NCBI RefSeq assembly: GCF_030052815.1
Contig: NC_079495.1
Coordinates: forward strand, 52,802,773 to 52,866,772
DNA: 64,000 nt
Source: Hevea brasiliensis
Taxonomy: Eukaryota; Streptophyta; Magnoliopsida; Malpighiales; Euphorbiaceae
Direction of reading: 5' to 3'
Positions 1 through 12,326 of this stretch are shown here, piece by piece. How positions within the stretch are numbered: position 1 is the stretch's first letter; each line of letters opens with the position of its first letter. Under the pieces are notes generated by a model. That model made no database searches and was not told where the DNA came from. It saw only the letters and a list, made by a program, of their open reading frames with translations. Both the position numbers and the translations under genes were made by a program.

Positions 1-689
1 ATAGCATTGTCACTAACCTTCTTATATACACATGGCTTATCCTCATTTTTGATAAAACCAAAGGATTTAATGGCTTCATCAAAATGGATGTTCCAACTCC
101 TCGAAGCTTGTTTCAACCCATAAATGGATCGCTTTAGCTTGCATACCTTGGAACCATCTTGGGATTCAAATCCCTTAGGTTGTTCCATGAAAATGTTTTC
201 TTCAATGTATCCATTGAGAAAAGCTGTTTTGACATCCATCTGCCAAATCTCATAATCATAGTATGCAGCTATTTCTAGTAAAATCCTAATTGATTTAAGC
301 ATGGTAACAGGCGAGAAAGTCTCCTCATAGTCGATTCCTTGCCTTTGGCGAAACCCTTTCGCTACTAGCCTTGCCTTATAGGTCTCTACCTTTCCATCAG
401 AACTAATTTTCTTCTTGAAAACCCATTTGTTCCCTATAGGTACAATACCTTCAGGTGGGTCAACAAGATCCCAAACTTGATTCTTATACATGGAATCAAT
501 CTCAGATTTCATAGCATCAATCCATTTTGAAGAGTCTATATCTGATATAGCTTCTTCATAGGTAAGTGGATCATCCCCATGATCTACTTCTTCATGAGTA
601 GACAACTCTTGTTCTTCTTCATGAAGAAAACCATATCTCACTGGTGGGTGAGATACCTCGGTTGTTCTACGAGGAACAGTGTAGATGTT
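1..689 (-). pseudogene. Ty1/copia reverse transcriptase, N-terminal part (runs off left edge)
   Basis: The minus strand is open from 689 to the left edge with no stop. The translation has classic copia RT landmarks in order: a WxxAM(KSEI) segment, NKWVFKKK, YKARLVAKGF, GIDYEETFSPV, QMDVKTAFLNG and IYGLKQASRSW. The catalytic YVDD box would lie beyond position 1, so RT is partial here. Two stops (690-695) separate it from the upstream integrase/linker frame, so the polyprotein is not continuous. Family knowledge: RT copies element RNA into cDNA in cytoplasmic particles. The identification is secure; activity is excluded by the breaks upstream. Confidence 0.9.
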
Positions 690-710
690 TCATTAACGGG
701 TATAGGTTGA

Positions 711-1106
711 CTAGATGGATCTATATCCATCGATGCATTGGTTGGTCGAATTCTCCAATTCTAACTCTATTAGCCTTCCTTTGCCTCCTTCTTGAACAAA
801 CTGTTGTTCAAGAAATATGGCATCTCTACTTATCACAACCTTTTGTGAAGTAGTCAAATAAAAATAATATCCAAAACTATCTTTTGGATATCCAACAAAT
901 CGACCTTTTTCTGATCTGGTCTCCAATTTATCAGTGTTCAGCTTTTTGATATAAGCTGGAAAACCCCAAATCTTAACATGCTTAAGATTTGGTTTTCTTC
1001 CATGCCATATCTCATAAGGTGTGGAAGAAAGCGATTTTGATGGAATCCTATTCAGAATATACAAAGTGATTCTAATGCAAATCCCCAAAGGAGATTGGCA
1101 TATCAA
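711..1106 (-). pseudogene. Ty1/copia integrase, C-terminal part and linker
   Basis: This 131-residue frame carries the copia integrase C-terminal signature: YILNRIPSKSLSSTPYE, then WHGRKPNLKHVKIWG, then a VGYPKDSFGYYFY segment and the FLEQQF box. It continues the integrase core encoded at 1155-1739 but in another frame, so at least one frameshift lies near 1107-1155. The catalytic Glu region falls at this break and is garbled. Downstream (711 to 689) a further shift leads to the RT frame. Non-functional remnant of a minus-strand element. Confidence 0.85.
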
Positions 1107-1154
1107 GATAGCTCATCATACTACGTACCATATCCAATAGGTACGATTTCTCCT

Positions 1155-1739
1155 TCAGATACACCATTCATTTGTGGCGTTCTGGAGGAGTCGGTGAGAA
1201 ACAATGCCATTCTCTCTCAAGTATTCATCAAATTCAAGACTCAAATATTCACCTCCACGATCTGATCGAAGAGCTTTAATATTCTTTCCTGTTTGATTTT
1301 CTACTTCAGATTTAAATTCTTTGAACTTTTCAAAGGATTCATGTTTGTATTTCATCAAATACAAATACCCAAATCTTGATTTATCATCAGTAAAGGCAAT
1401 AAAATAATGAAAACCCCCTCTAGCCATTTCTTTAAATGGACCACATACATCACTATGTATTAGCTCCAAAATATTTTCAGCTCTTAGCCCTTGTCCAACA
1501 AAGGGTGATCTAGTCATTTTGCCCTGAAGGCAAGATTCACAAGTTGGAGTAGGCTCAGAGCCCAATGAGGATAAAATCCCCATTTTCTCCAGTTTTGCAA
1601 TCCTATCTTCTGCAACATGACATAACCTTAAGTGCCAAATATATTTTGAACTTGAGTTGGTTTTCACCATGGCATTGCATTCATTTAGATTGCTATACTC
1701 TGGCCAGTGGAAACACTTTCTTACTGGCAATGGAAACAC
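1155..1739 (-). pseudogene. Ty1/copia pre-integrase zinc finger and integrase core
   Basis: The 194-residue frame begins with a short nonsense leader, then a GAG_pre-integrase segment with the HHCC finger (His in WHLRLCH, Cys pair in CESC), followed by the integrase core. First Asp lies in IHSDVCGPF and second in LRSDRGGEY. The segment that should hold the catalytic Glu (normally PQxNGVxERxNRT) is corrupted to NATNEW and then stops. No protease precedes it: only a few dozen residues separate it from the gag zinc knuckle. Conserved LGH is LCH here. Dead integrase. Confidence 0.88.
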
Positions 1740-2509
1740 TTTCTTTTGACTTTATCAGCTTTAGTCTTCCTTTTCTGTTTAGCTATTTTCTTGGAAGGAC
1801 CAGGAATCTGAGGTTTCTTTTTCTTATTGCCCTTCTTCTTGTTGGACTTTCCAGTAGAAGAAGATGCAACCAAAGCTACCTCTTTTCCTTTATTGCCTGG
1901 CATATTCTTTTGGGCAATAACCAGCATGTTGAGTAAACTAGCTAAGGTGCATTCTTGTTTAGTCATATGGAAATTTGTCACAAAATTCCCAAAAGACTCA
2001 GGAAGGGACTGAAGGATCGAATCCGTTTGTAGTTGGAAATCCATGTTGAAGTCAAGATGTTCCAACTGCTCAATCAGCCGAATCATCTTGTGGACATGAT
2101 CCCCAACATTCTGTCTCTCAGACATCCTCATACGGAATAGCTGTCTAGATATCTCATACCTAGCATTCCTGCTGTGCTCACCATACAACTCTTGTAGGTG
2201 AAGGAGGATCTCACTCGCACTCTGCATGTTCTCATATTGCTTCCGTAACTTATTACTCATGGAAGCAAGTATGTAACACTTAGCTCTCATATCATGCTCC
2301 TTCCACTTGTCCAAAGTTTCATGTTCCTCTTGTGTGGCCTATGGAGGTAAGGGACCAGGAACATTTGAATCTAGAACATATCCTATTTGTTCAAGGTTCA
2401 GGACAAGTTTCAAATTTCTTAGCCAATCAGATAGATTAGGTCCTGTCAACCTATTGTGATTAAGTATGCTTGCAAGGATATTGGATGGTGGTGGTTGTTC
2501 TGTGCTCAT
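1721..2509 (-). pseudogene. Ty1/copia gag
   Basis: Gag capsid precursor, starting most plausibly at the ATG of 2507-2509 (MSTEQPPPSNILASIL), because the MSTE start is typical of this family. A TAG at 2339-2341 interrupts it. The second part, 2338-1721, contains the capsid-like helical region (KWKEHDMRAKCYILASM, LQELYGEHSR, SLPESFGNFV), a Lys-rich stretch, and a zinc knuckle cut off after CFHCQ by a TAA. Normal length would add the rest of CX2CX4HX4C and then protease. Lies just upstream of integrase in the same minus-strand element. Confidence 0.88.
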
Positions 2510-2710
2510 TATTATCAGAAAATTAATTGCAGAAATAACCAGATTAATTAGTAAATGTATCATGTAATTAACCAAATATGATTATGGTCTTTTAATCAAA
2601 TTGGTCCTCCCACTAACTTAGCGAATCCTACACTTCCAAAGTAGAAAACGGAATTCCTAGTTGGATGGATTTCTAGTGGGTGATTGAATTCTTATAATTC
2701 TATTGATCAT

Positions 2711-2925
2711 CCTCAGGTACATCCTTTATTGGAATTACAATAAACTATAAGTGAGCAACTCCTTGCCCATCACATCTCATGTGAGGTTCAATCCTTTACC
2801 TAGCCCTAATGCTCAAAATCTCAGGTACATCCATTATTGACTTATCTTGCATTAGTTAAGTTGATCCCATTGAGCCAATAATTATGCAAATAATTTTAAT
2901 GTCCTCAGGTACGTCCAATATTGGC
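2711..2925. repeat. Three dispersed CTCAGGTACRTCC motifs
   Basis: The motif CTCAGGTACRTCCnnTATTG occurs near 2711, 2820 and 2903, about 110 and 84 bp apart, in the copia leader. The sequence between copies is only weakly similar, so these are either an old tandem array or conserved short sites. Function unknown. Confidence 0.6.
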
Positions 2926-3686
2926 CACTAAACCATTTACATATTTACAACATCTCATGCTTAACAATTATTCTTAAGAAAATCTCTTAAATAAATTGCA
3001 TCTTATGCAACTATTTAAAATTTCTTAAAATAATTGCCCCAATGGAGGGCCTATGTTATAATTACTTTAATTATAGCATTTCCAACTTAATCATTTGTTT
3101 GGAAAATTTTATGGTCATTCTATTTACTATTAAGGTCTCACTTTGCACATTATCCATTTAGCATGCATATATCATATAATTGCATACATTCCCATACATC
3201 TCATGCATTCATGGATAAGCAGTAAATATGGTATGATCATGGACTTTCTAAGGGATTCAATTCGAGCCACCAAGAATTGAATCAGCATTCCTAGGTGCAT
3301 TTCATTCATTCATTTTACAAGAGTTGCTGAAGGAGTACATAATCAACACTTGATCTTGAATTCCTCCCACTGGTCCCACCAATGCTCTTGACCTCCTTGA
3401 ACTTCTTGCAATCCAATATTACATAGTAATCCTTGCATACCAAGGCGAATTTACAAGAACTTAAATAAATGAAATTACAACCCAAAAATTATTACAAACT
3501 TAATAATACATGCCCAAAATAAATTAAAATAAATTAATTAATTTACAATCCCAAAGAAACATAAAAGAAATAAATCCAATCACATTGGTCTTTTATAGTC
3601 CATGATCATCCATCATGCATATCACTATTTAACAATTAAATAAAACATACATACTTAAATTAAATTGAATATCTCATATTCAACTT

Positions 3687-3965
3687 AAAAATCCAGATTT
3701 GAATATGATTCAAATAAATTTAAAAATTCAGATTTGAATCTCATTCAAACAAATTTAAAAATTCAAAATTTGAATCACATTCAAACAACTTCAAAAATTC
3801 ATATTTGAATCACATTCAAACATTTTTAAAAAAATCAGATCTGAATTTTATTCAATCAATTTTAAAAAATCATATTTAAATATGATTCAAACAACTTTAA
3901 AAATTCAGATTTGAATCACATTCAAACAACTTTTAAAATTCAGATTTGAATCACATTCAAACAAT
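3687..3965. repeat. Eight-unit 35-bp tandem repeat, each unit a hairpin
   Basis: Units start at 3698, 3733, 3769, 3804, about 3839, 3875, 3910 and 3945 (spacing 35-36 bp). Most contain TTTGAAT, a 3-base loop and ATTCAAA, a perfect 7-bp inverted repeat. Units at 3839 and 3875 are degenerate. Lies in the leader of the copia element between PBS and gag. Confidence 0.85.
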
Positions 3966-4241
3966 TTTTTAAAATTCTGATTTTAATCATAATTTAATTG
4001 TGTGATTAAAACTACTAATTAAACACTTTAATTAGTCAAAAAATTGGCCTTAGATCATACAACAATTGCAGAATTAAAAGCCAAACCTTGAACCACCCAT
4101 GGAAGCCAAACCATGTGCACCATTGATGGTGCTTTTCAAGCATGCCGCCACACCTCCATTGCAACCAGCAATGGATAAATCATCTCATGATCAAAACACA
4201 CAATTAAATATATAATCAACAATCTAAATGGCAAATATAGT

Positions 4242-4254
4242 GGCTCTGATACCA
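4242..4254 (-). promoter_or_regulatory. Primer-binding site of copia element
   Basis: Minus strand reads TGGTATCAGAGCC, complementary to the 3' end of plant initiator Met-tRNA, two bases after the LTR end. It fixes the LTR boundary at 4257 and the element orientation. Confidence 0.92.
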
Positions 4255-4256
4255 AT

Positions 4257-6348
4257 TGAAGGAACGGAAGCGTGAAAAACACAAGTTTATACCATTGAAT
4301 TCAAAAATTTTCGTCTAGGGTCACATGCATCATGCAAGATTTATTTTTATCTATTTGATTTCAATGATAAACAACATATTAAAACTCTTTTAATATGTTT
4401 TTGGATCTGTATTTGCCATTTAAGATTTTAAAATTAATCAGATTAATTTTAGAACCCTAGATTAAATCAAGAACGATTACACTAACCTCTTGATGCACTG
4501 CAGCGTGTTCGCGCTTTGAGATTCGTCTTCAGGACACCAGATGTTGTCCCTCTAGCTTGTCCACACCAAGAACACCTATGGCAGCCCTTGAATAGCTTCT
4601 AAAGCTTTTTCTATTAATTAGAAAATCAAGTTCTGCCTTTTAAGAGATTAAAGATGTAAACAGGACACTAGAAACAATTTCTAGTGTTCTTAATTCAAGA
4701 GATTGATGGCTAATCTCTTTGAATTGATAAGAGATGAAGAAGAAGAGATAAAAACCCTCAAAGTGGCGTGACAAAGGAGTGTGGCTGCTAGTTATTTTTA
4801 ACAACACTTATATAGCTAGGTTAACACATTAAACCCTTGCCACATGTCACCCTTTGATTAGCTCTAGGTTTAAGTGACCCAATCACATTGTGCCAAGTGT
4901 CAAACCTATATTTAATCTTGATTTTAATCATCTTACATGATTAAAAACATTTGGTAAGCTTATGTGTAATCCCATGTGTCACCATCTCATGGTGCCACGT
5001 GTCACACTACAAAATGACCAAAATGCCCCTGTATCTTAATTTTGAGTTCTCAACCCAAAATAATTATTTTTCTTCTTCTAATTAATTTATATCAAATATA
5101 AATTAATTAATTAATCTCTATTAATTAATTTCTCATTAATTAAATTCATATTTAAACACTTTAAATATAAATTTAACTTATATTATACATCCAATAATCT
5201 AGATTTGGTTTCAAGTCATGCTAGGGACTTTGCAATCTAATTGCAAACCAAACCTATTTAATTAATCAATTAAACTCTTTAATTAATTAATTAAATCATA
5301 TTTAAATAGGTGATAACTTGTGTATGTGTGTGACTTACTAGGCTCATCACTAATTGGCAATGAGACATGATATCAGCTCTTAATATCATCAGAACTCTTT
5401 CTTACCATAAATAATTTCTCTAAATCATTTTATGAACCTCATAGACCATGGTTAACACCTAGCATAGCATGCCATGGCCACACAATTAGTAATAAGGTTT
5501 ACCTTAAATGAACCTATAATCATATGTTACCATGCACTAGAATCTCTCTGTTACAAAATCCCAACTCAAGCTGGAGCCATGGTTTATGTCAAACTCCATT
5601 TGCTATGAATATTATGTTCTCTTTTAATTCCAGTTCTTGATTAAAAAGATTTTCTCATCAGAAACTCTTTTCTGAATAAATCTATCTGTCCTGGCCAGGA
5701 ACTTGAAACATCAAGAACAATTAAATGAACATAGGATTTTATCTCTATTTACTTAGAGGAACAGATTCCATCTTGATCAACACCTACCTCCATATATAAC
5801 TAGTAGGAGCCAACACATGCCCATATACCCATACACAGTACAAGTATGAAAGCAGTATCAAACTCAAACTACCTATATACAAGATAACTGTGCTATCTCA
5901 GGTCTAAAGATTATATGCACTGATATGATTTATGACAAAACATTGACAAGAGTAAACTCCATGTGCTTGTCATAAGTGTCACTGGTTCGGCCTACTTATC
6001 ATGTATAAGTGCCTATCATGTTTGTTATATGACATGAGACTCACCATTCCATCTTATTTATATCTCATATAAATAACTTGGGAACAAACATGAATACAAT
6101 CTTTCTGGATAAGTCATGTCCTTATTATGAAGTATCCTTGATTGTGAACCTATTTATGATACTTTGTGCTAGAAATATTGTCACTCATATTCTTAACAAC
6201 TTAAGAATAATATTTCTAACAAAATATCAATGGACCTTTTCTATTACACATAAATATATTATGTAAACGAAAAGTGGAAATGCCTTTTATTAATAAAATA
6301 TGTACAAGATACATACTAAATGATATGCTCTAGGGCATACTACTAACA
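4257..6348 (-). mobile_element. 5' LTR of the Ty1/copia element
   Basis: 2092 bp. On the minus strand it begins TGTTAGTAGTATGCCCTAGA at 6348 and ends TTCCTTCA at 4257, next to the PBS. TG...CA termini are intact. The candidate target-site duplication is ATCAC at 6349-6353; its partner is outside the window. The interior is AT-rich with several TTAATTAA-type tracts and no coding sequence. Promoter and polyadenylation signals should lie here but were not resolved. Confidence 0.9.
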
Positions 6349-6353
6349 ATCAC

Positions 6354-7640
6354 TAAAGGCAAAATATAAACCAATTAACTAAATTGAATACTAATGAGTG
6401 AAAACATTCCAAAGTAAGGGATTCATACTGCAATCAATTATAAATTTAATTCAATTTACTCAATAAATGGGGAAATTATCACTTTGAAGAAAATTAATCC
6501 TAATTTACCTCAAGTCCTCTCTCAATGCACTTAAATTGTATTCTAACTAATTTAAACCCTACTTTTGTGGCATTCAAATCAATTAAAAACCATTAAGACC
6601 CTTGATTAATTATTAAATCCACATAAAATCTAGCCTATCTCTAGATCAAGAACCCTAAGTTCAAAATCCTACTCATCCAATATTAATCTACACCTTTTAG
6701 TCCTTTAATTGATATCTAAAATCGATGCTAAGTGGATACTAACACACAACATGCATTAAGATCATAGGAATTTGAATTAAAGAATAAGAATCCAAATTTT
6801 TTAACTAAAATATCCATAGTTAAATTGAAAGTGCTACATTCCTAACCCTATAATAAAAGAAACTACTCATTCATGGTAAGAATTACAACCAAGTTTGTAA
6901 AATAAGAGAAACAAGACATAGGAAGAATTAAAATTAAACAACCCAAAAGGAATTTATAGCCTTGAACTTATGGAACTTCAACTGGAACAACTCCTTACGA
7001 CCCCAAACCATTCTCCCTACAAACTTGATCTCTAAAGTTAGTTCTTTCTTGGAAGTAAAGAAGGTTGATCCCAAGCAAAACTATGACTACTTATATTATA
7101 TTTGATGAAAATCCCTTGTTTTGAAGTCCTAAAAGCCTTAGAAAACCTCTAAGAAAAGAAGGGAAACAAGTAAATTTGGATTTCGATTTTTGCCTCTAAG
7201 GAATTACGCATCCTGTGTAATTCCTTTGATTTACATGGCCTTACCCTATGTAACTCTTTACCTCTTTAATTTTTGAAGTTTGTTCAGCAAAATAAGTTAC
7301 ATGAGCTATGTAATTATTATACGGGCTTTCTAATTTTAATGCTCTAGTTACACAAGTCGTGTAATTCTAAATGACCCCAAAATTTCATATTAATGCTCCA
7401 ACTCTTTTCGAATTCCGTCCATGCCTTCTCAGACCATCGAAACACACCTGATAAGATCCAAAAGCATGGGATCATACCAAATTAAAATAAATCTGAAATG
7501 ATAATTAAAAACATATAAAAAAATAAAATAATAAGTAACTAAATATGAATAAAATGCAATAAATATTACTCTTAAATGCCTATATGATGTGACTACATCA
7601 CTCTCACAAATACACTCTTCCAGAACTAACTCCAATCTTA
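6354..7640. other. Unclassified non-coding retroelement-like DNA
   Basis: No convincing ORF. Read on the minus strand it has phrases that from memory resemble the LTR or 3' part of plant Tat/Ogre or Athila gypsy elements (ATGAATGAGTAG, AGGGTTAGGAATGTAG), which I cannot verify. The copia element inserted at its left edge. It contains the hairpin array at 7202-7364. Its boundary with the interior of element F is uncertain. Confidence 0.4.
7202..7364. repeat. Array of four TTACAY-type hairpins
   Basis: Inverted repeats at 7202-7222 (AATTAC...GTAATT), 7231-7253 (TTACAT...ATGTAA), 7297-7313 (TTACAT-GAGCT-ATGTAA) and 7348-7364 (TTACAC-AAGTC-GTGTAA). The last two share a 6-bp stem with a 5-base loop. 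No coding frame covers them. Confidence 0.75.
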
Positions 7641-9669
7641 CCTACAACCATTACTTTGATCTTTGTACTTCTCGGTGACTTATGACCACCAACTATACTT
7701 ATCTCTTCCCACTCTATCTCTCACTGTTATTCTATCATTGATGCTTTCGCATAAGTGACTCTATTGGTCTCGCTAATGACATCTACCCGATTCTTATAAC
7801 AGACCCTTAAATGTAATCTCACCATATTTGCAATCTAACCTAAAGCCTATTTGCTATTATCCACCATTTTTTCTCTCACTATGCGTATTTAAAGCATTAC
7901 ATTGACCTCTATTTAACTTACTACTTACTAGCTATGCTTCTCTTCCTTATAAGACAATTTATGACACCAATACTAATGTGATCTTGTTTTGGGCCTTTTG
8001 ATCTTGCGTTTTAGTTCATCTTGTTTACATTGCTCACACCAGCATTTTTTCTACTATATTTTTTTTTATTCCATTCTCCCTTTTGATCTAAAAGCTATAC
8101 TAGAACCTTGTACCCTTTTACTTTCTTTGCTAAGACATTTACACCTTTGTGTTACCAAGAATTGTTCTTCTGACCACTCTGGCTAGCACTTCCGCTAGCA
8201 TTCAGGCCATCTCTCCTAGTGTATTTGAAACCATCCTAATTATCATTTTTGTACTTCTTCAATCTACTAGTATTCTGTGATTGACTATGTTGACTTATCG
8301 CCCTTATCCTTCTCTCTACTTAGAGGATGCTTTTGTCTTAGGCAATAAGAAGTTTAGAAGGAACTCAGGGAATAGCAGCCATGCTTTCATTGCTTAATCT
8401 CTCTTCTTCTTCGCCATACAATAGATAATCCTCTACTACCATGAGGAGGGCGTTTATAGGGGTTCCACTTTTCTATTCTACATAATTAGTTAGAACTTAG
8501 GGTATTGGTACCCAATTTTCGTCACTAAACTCACAGGCTCTGCATTTGTAATGATTTAATCAGCTATGTTTTACTACAATGGGACTTGTACCCTCCCTAG
8601 GGTGCCCGAGCCAAACTCACTATCACACTACAGTGCCATCTGGGAAGTCATTCCACAGGTCATAACAATAATAGTAACATTTTATTTGTCTTGTAATACT
8701 GCAACCTTCCTTAAAACATCACTTCATAGGCTATGAAGATTATTCATATCCTATGGTCTTCCTCAGATAGAGCAAAGCCACACTATGCACTTTACTGCTA
8801 CACAATGAGTACTATATTTATTAAAATCTAGGCAAAACATCCACCATAATGCCAAAACTATCTTACATCCCATATTATGGATAAAATGGTCCCACTAAGC
8901 AAGTGCCAACATTACAATGCAACTATGCTGAAACCTCTAATCTCGTGGTAATTCATGCTATAACTTTATGTTCATGTTAGGATAATCGAGTAATTGACTC
9001 TATTTATCACCTAACTATATCCTTTGATACTCTATCTCAAAGGCTTTAAATAGAACTAAGGGTTTCCTAACTCTTTTACAAAAATAAAATTCTGTTATGG
9101 CACAATCATACGAAAAAAAAAGTTGTTTGCAAACCACAACATGGAACATCATGGGATGCACGTAGGTTTATATAATAATCCCATATTAGTACTATAATTT
9201 GTAACTTACAACACAAAAATTGAGAATATTGTATAAGTTATTGCAATATGTCCTAACATACTATGTATCTTAACCTTTTATCTATCTCAAAAACCACTGA
9301 TATTATAAACTTTCCTTGACTGAGTTGTCAATTAACAACTGCCAAACGTGGTAGACACCCTCTCTTAGGATAGCTATACTACCATAACTCACCTCATGTA
9401 CTTGTGCCTTGACTAAATAGGCACGCCACATTCACATTGACTGATCACACCATCTCTTAGGGTGCATATTCTTAAGGCAAACCTTAACACATCAGCGAAC
9501 TTAATTTCACATCACTTTATACTCTATGAAATCTGAGATACACCAAAACATGCCACTCAAGGAAGAATGCTGATACTAGCCATAATGAATTAAAAAAAGA
9601 TGAAATAGGATCCTACACTTCGCATATGACAACTTTAGGCACATACTTTCCCATGAATCTAGAGCTTAA
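7641..9669 (-). other. Degenerate interior of gypsy-like element F
   Basis: Lies directly 3' of an F primer-binding site on the minus strand, so it should be the F internal region. No pol motif is recognisable in any frame. One minus-strand stretch near 8150-8230 reads like a Ser/Asn-rich gag tail (GLNASGSASQSGQKNNSW), suggestive only. No 3' LTR of F was found to the left, so F is truncated. It could be an old autonomous copy or a non-autonomous element with a non-coding core. Confidence 0.45.
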
Positions 9670-9681
9670 GCTCTGATACCA
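9670..9681 (-). promoter_or_regulatory. Primer-binding site of element F
   Basis: Minus strand TGGTATCAGAGC, matching initiator Met-tRNA, four bases inside the LTR boundary at 9686. It is followed on the minus strand by TTAAGCTCTAG and then interior. Confidence 0.85.
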
Positions 9682-9685
9682 ACTT

Positions 9686-10320
9686 TGTTACAACTCAACT
9701 CCATGGGCCGTATCAGCACTAGGACTTGGGCCAGCATAAAACCCTTAAAGTTTGTAGTAAGCCTCAATATTCTCAAACTAATAACTAGGCCCAATTTCAA
9801 GGCCCAACATATAGAAATAAAATAAAATAAAATATTACAAATTAAGTTGGGCCAACTCAACCCAATACCAACCTAATACCCATCATACATACATAACTAG
9901 GGGAGCCTAACTCAACCCTAAATCCATTTAATTATTAATTATTTATAATTAATATAATATATTTTTATACATTAGGTCATGACAGAGTTCTAAGAATGAA
10001 GTAAATAAATAAATAAATAAATATGTAAAAAAGCAAAAATTAAAAACTACACGGTACAACAACTTGTAAAGGAAAAATATAGGTTAGACCCTAAAATAAA
10101 ACTTCTCCTGTAACCTAGGAAAAAATATTGGAAAATAGTGAGTGTTCGACTCAGAGAGTTTAGATATTGATTATAGTTATAATTTATATAAACATCCATT
10201 TCAAAAGTAGTCTTATTATTGAAAGTGTATCAAATAAATAAGTCATCTAATCCTCACATGAGAGGATAAATTAGAGCTACATATGCACCTATAGTACATA
10301 CTAAAAGTCGACCCCATACC
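9686..10320 (-). mobile_element. 5' LTR of element F, first segment
   Basis: In plus coordinates it starts TGTTACAACTCAACTCC at 9686. It is interrupted at 10320 by element A, whose TSD ATACC (10316-10320) is the last F sequence. It resumes at 47447 and ends TGTAACA at 47757. The termini form the inverted repeat TGTTACA...TGTAACA. Reassembled length is about 950 bp. No coding content. Confidence 0.85.
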
Positions 10321-12326
10321 TGTAACACCCTGAACCTCCTAGCTCGGAATAGTATCATTTTTTGTCTGTGAATAGTACTATTCAAAGCCACCTTGAGGAC
10401 CATAAATAAAGGGAAAATTTATTTTGATAGCAACAGTAAAAATTTAAGTGAACCAAAAACCTAAAGACTCATTGGGTTTTATAAAAAAGATGGATTATAG
10501 CCCGATGAGGGGAATTTTGGTTAATTTATTTCAAGAGTTGATTTTTGACCAAAATGTCTGTTAAATTAAATGAAAAATAATGTATTGAATTATGAAGAAA
10601 TTTTGAGGAACAAGTTAAGTGTAAATGTAAAAAGAAAAGAAAAGAAATAAAAATTTAAGTTTAATTACATTAAGACACTATTAAATTTTAGTTTTAATTA
10701 ATTATTTTCTTTGGGGTAATTACATATTATAAGAAGACAAAAATGAATTAAAAAGCAAAAGAATTGTCTTCCTTTTCTCTCCCTTTGGCCACCACCCATC
10801 CCCCACTCTCTCTCCCTTCTTTTTTCATTTCACCATTAACAATCTCTCTCCCAACCTTTGATTCCCTACTTTTCTTCCATGGGTTCTCCATTAAACTAGT
10901 AGAAAACATTAAATTAAACTTAGATTAAGGGATTTATATTAAGGGATTGAAGCAAGAAGAACAAGAGTTTTGGAAGAGAATTAGAAGATTAGAAACTCTC
11001 CATAAAAGGTAAGTTTCTTTTCTTGCTTAATTAGTTATACAACCTTTGAATCAAGTTACATTGTGATAAAATTACATGAGAAAGTATGAGAATCATGCAT
11101 GTATGGAGAGGTTTGATTTTTGGCCAACTTGGGGAACATTAGGGTTTGGTGTGTTTTAACAAAATTGATGATGAATTCAAGGTTAATTGAAGTGATATAC
11201 ATGTTTGAGGTAGTGAAATTGCATGGGAATTGCATAAATTGGAAAATTGAAAATTAGGGTTCATGGGAAATTAGGGCTTTTATTTTATGAAGTATAATTA
11301 GTGTTTATAATGGCAAATTTTTGTCTTTTGAAGTTCCTTTAGTGTGAATTGACCATTGGTTGATGAAAGGAATTAAGGGAAGGGCATGGATTGGGAAAAT
11401 TGCAAAATAGGGTTTTGGAAAATTAGGGGTTTTGTGCTATGAAGTACTATGGATGTATTAATATTAAATTATGGTCATTTGGGATGAATGAAATGTGAAT
11501 TGATATTGGTTAGTGGAAGTAATTAAGGGAGGTGACAATTGAACTTTAGGGTTGAAATTCTAGACACTGAGTCTAGTGTATTTGGCAGCTCATAAGTTGA
11601 GCTACACAACTCCAATTGGTGTGAAACCAACTGATAATAAAACTTAAGACATAGGGATAGAATTTTCATAGAGATACCCTGCCCAGAAAATGACTATAAA
11701 CTGCCCTCAATGAGCCTTGAATCCAAATGTGGGAATTTTGGACCCTGCAGAATTTGTCTACATGAATAGTAAAATTAATTTGGCTATAACTTGAGTTACA
11801 AAACTCCAAATTAGGTGATTCAAAAAGGAAAATAAATCTGAGACCTAGAAGAACAATTTTCATGAAGAGTATCTCATCAAATTATTATTGGAACTAGGTA
11901 AAACTTGAGTTTAAAAATCAAGCCACTAAGCTACCAAAACCCAAAACCTCATTGAAATTGCAAAGCTAACTTAGGGATGCATTAGACAATTATGTAATGA
12001 GTTCTTAGCACGAGTTGCAATGAATATTAAGAAATTTTACTTGTGTGTTTTCAGTAGAAAAATAGTTTGGCACAGACAAGGAGAAATAAGTAAAGAAGAA
12101 GGATACTCATTGAAGGTTTGTGCACAACTAACATTTCTCTTTGTAAATTGATTTGAATGAGATATGGTTTTTCTCTTACATTTGAGAAATTTGGGTGTTG
12201 CTACCTCTATATGGGTTTTATGATGATTTGAATGTGTTTATTGATTTGTAAATGTGATTATTGAGTGAGAAACTTTTGAAAATTATTTTAAAATCACAGT
12301 TAGCATGACAGTCCCTTTCGGAACTC

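Larger units (their letters stand above)
2510..4241 (-). other. Non-coding leader of the copia element
   Basis: About 1.7 kb lies between the primer-binding site and the gag start. No convincing reading frame. It holds three copies of a CTCAGGTAC motif and an eight-unit hairpin repeat, annotated separately. The rest is AT-rich with no recognised content. This is where a packaging signal would be expected, but none can be identified by eye. Confidence 0.7.

Noticed and set aside
3687..3965. Regular 35-bp repeats resembling a CRISPR array.
   Set aside because: No unique spacers between units, imperfect repeats, and location in a plant retrotransposon leader.
4242..4254. Sequences matching Met-tRNA as tRNA genes.
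   Set aside because: Only 12-13 bases match, always next to an LTR end; no cloverleaf. They are primer-binding sites.
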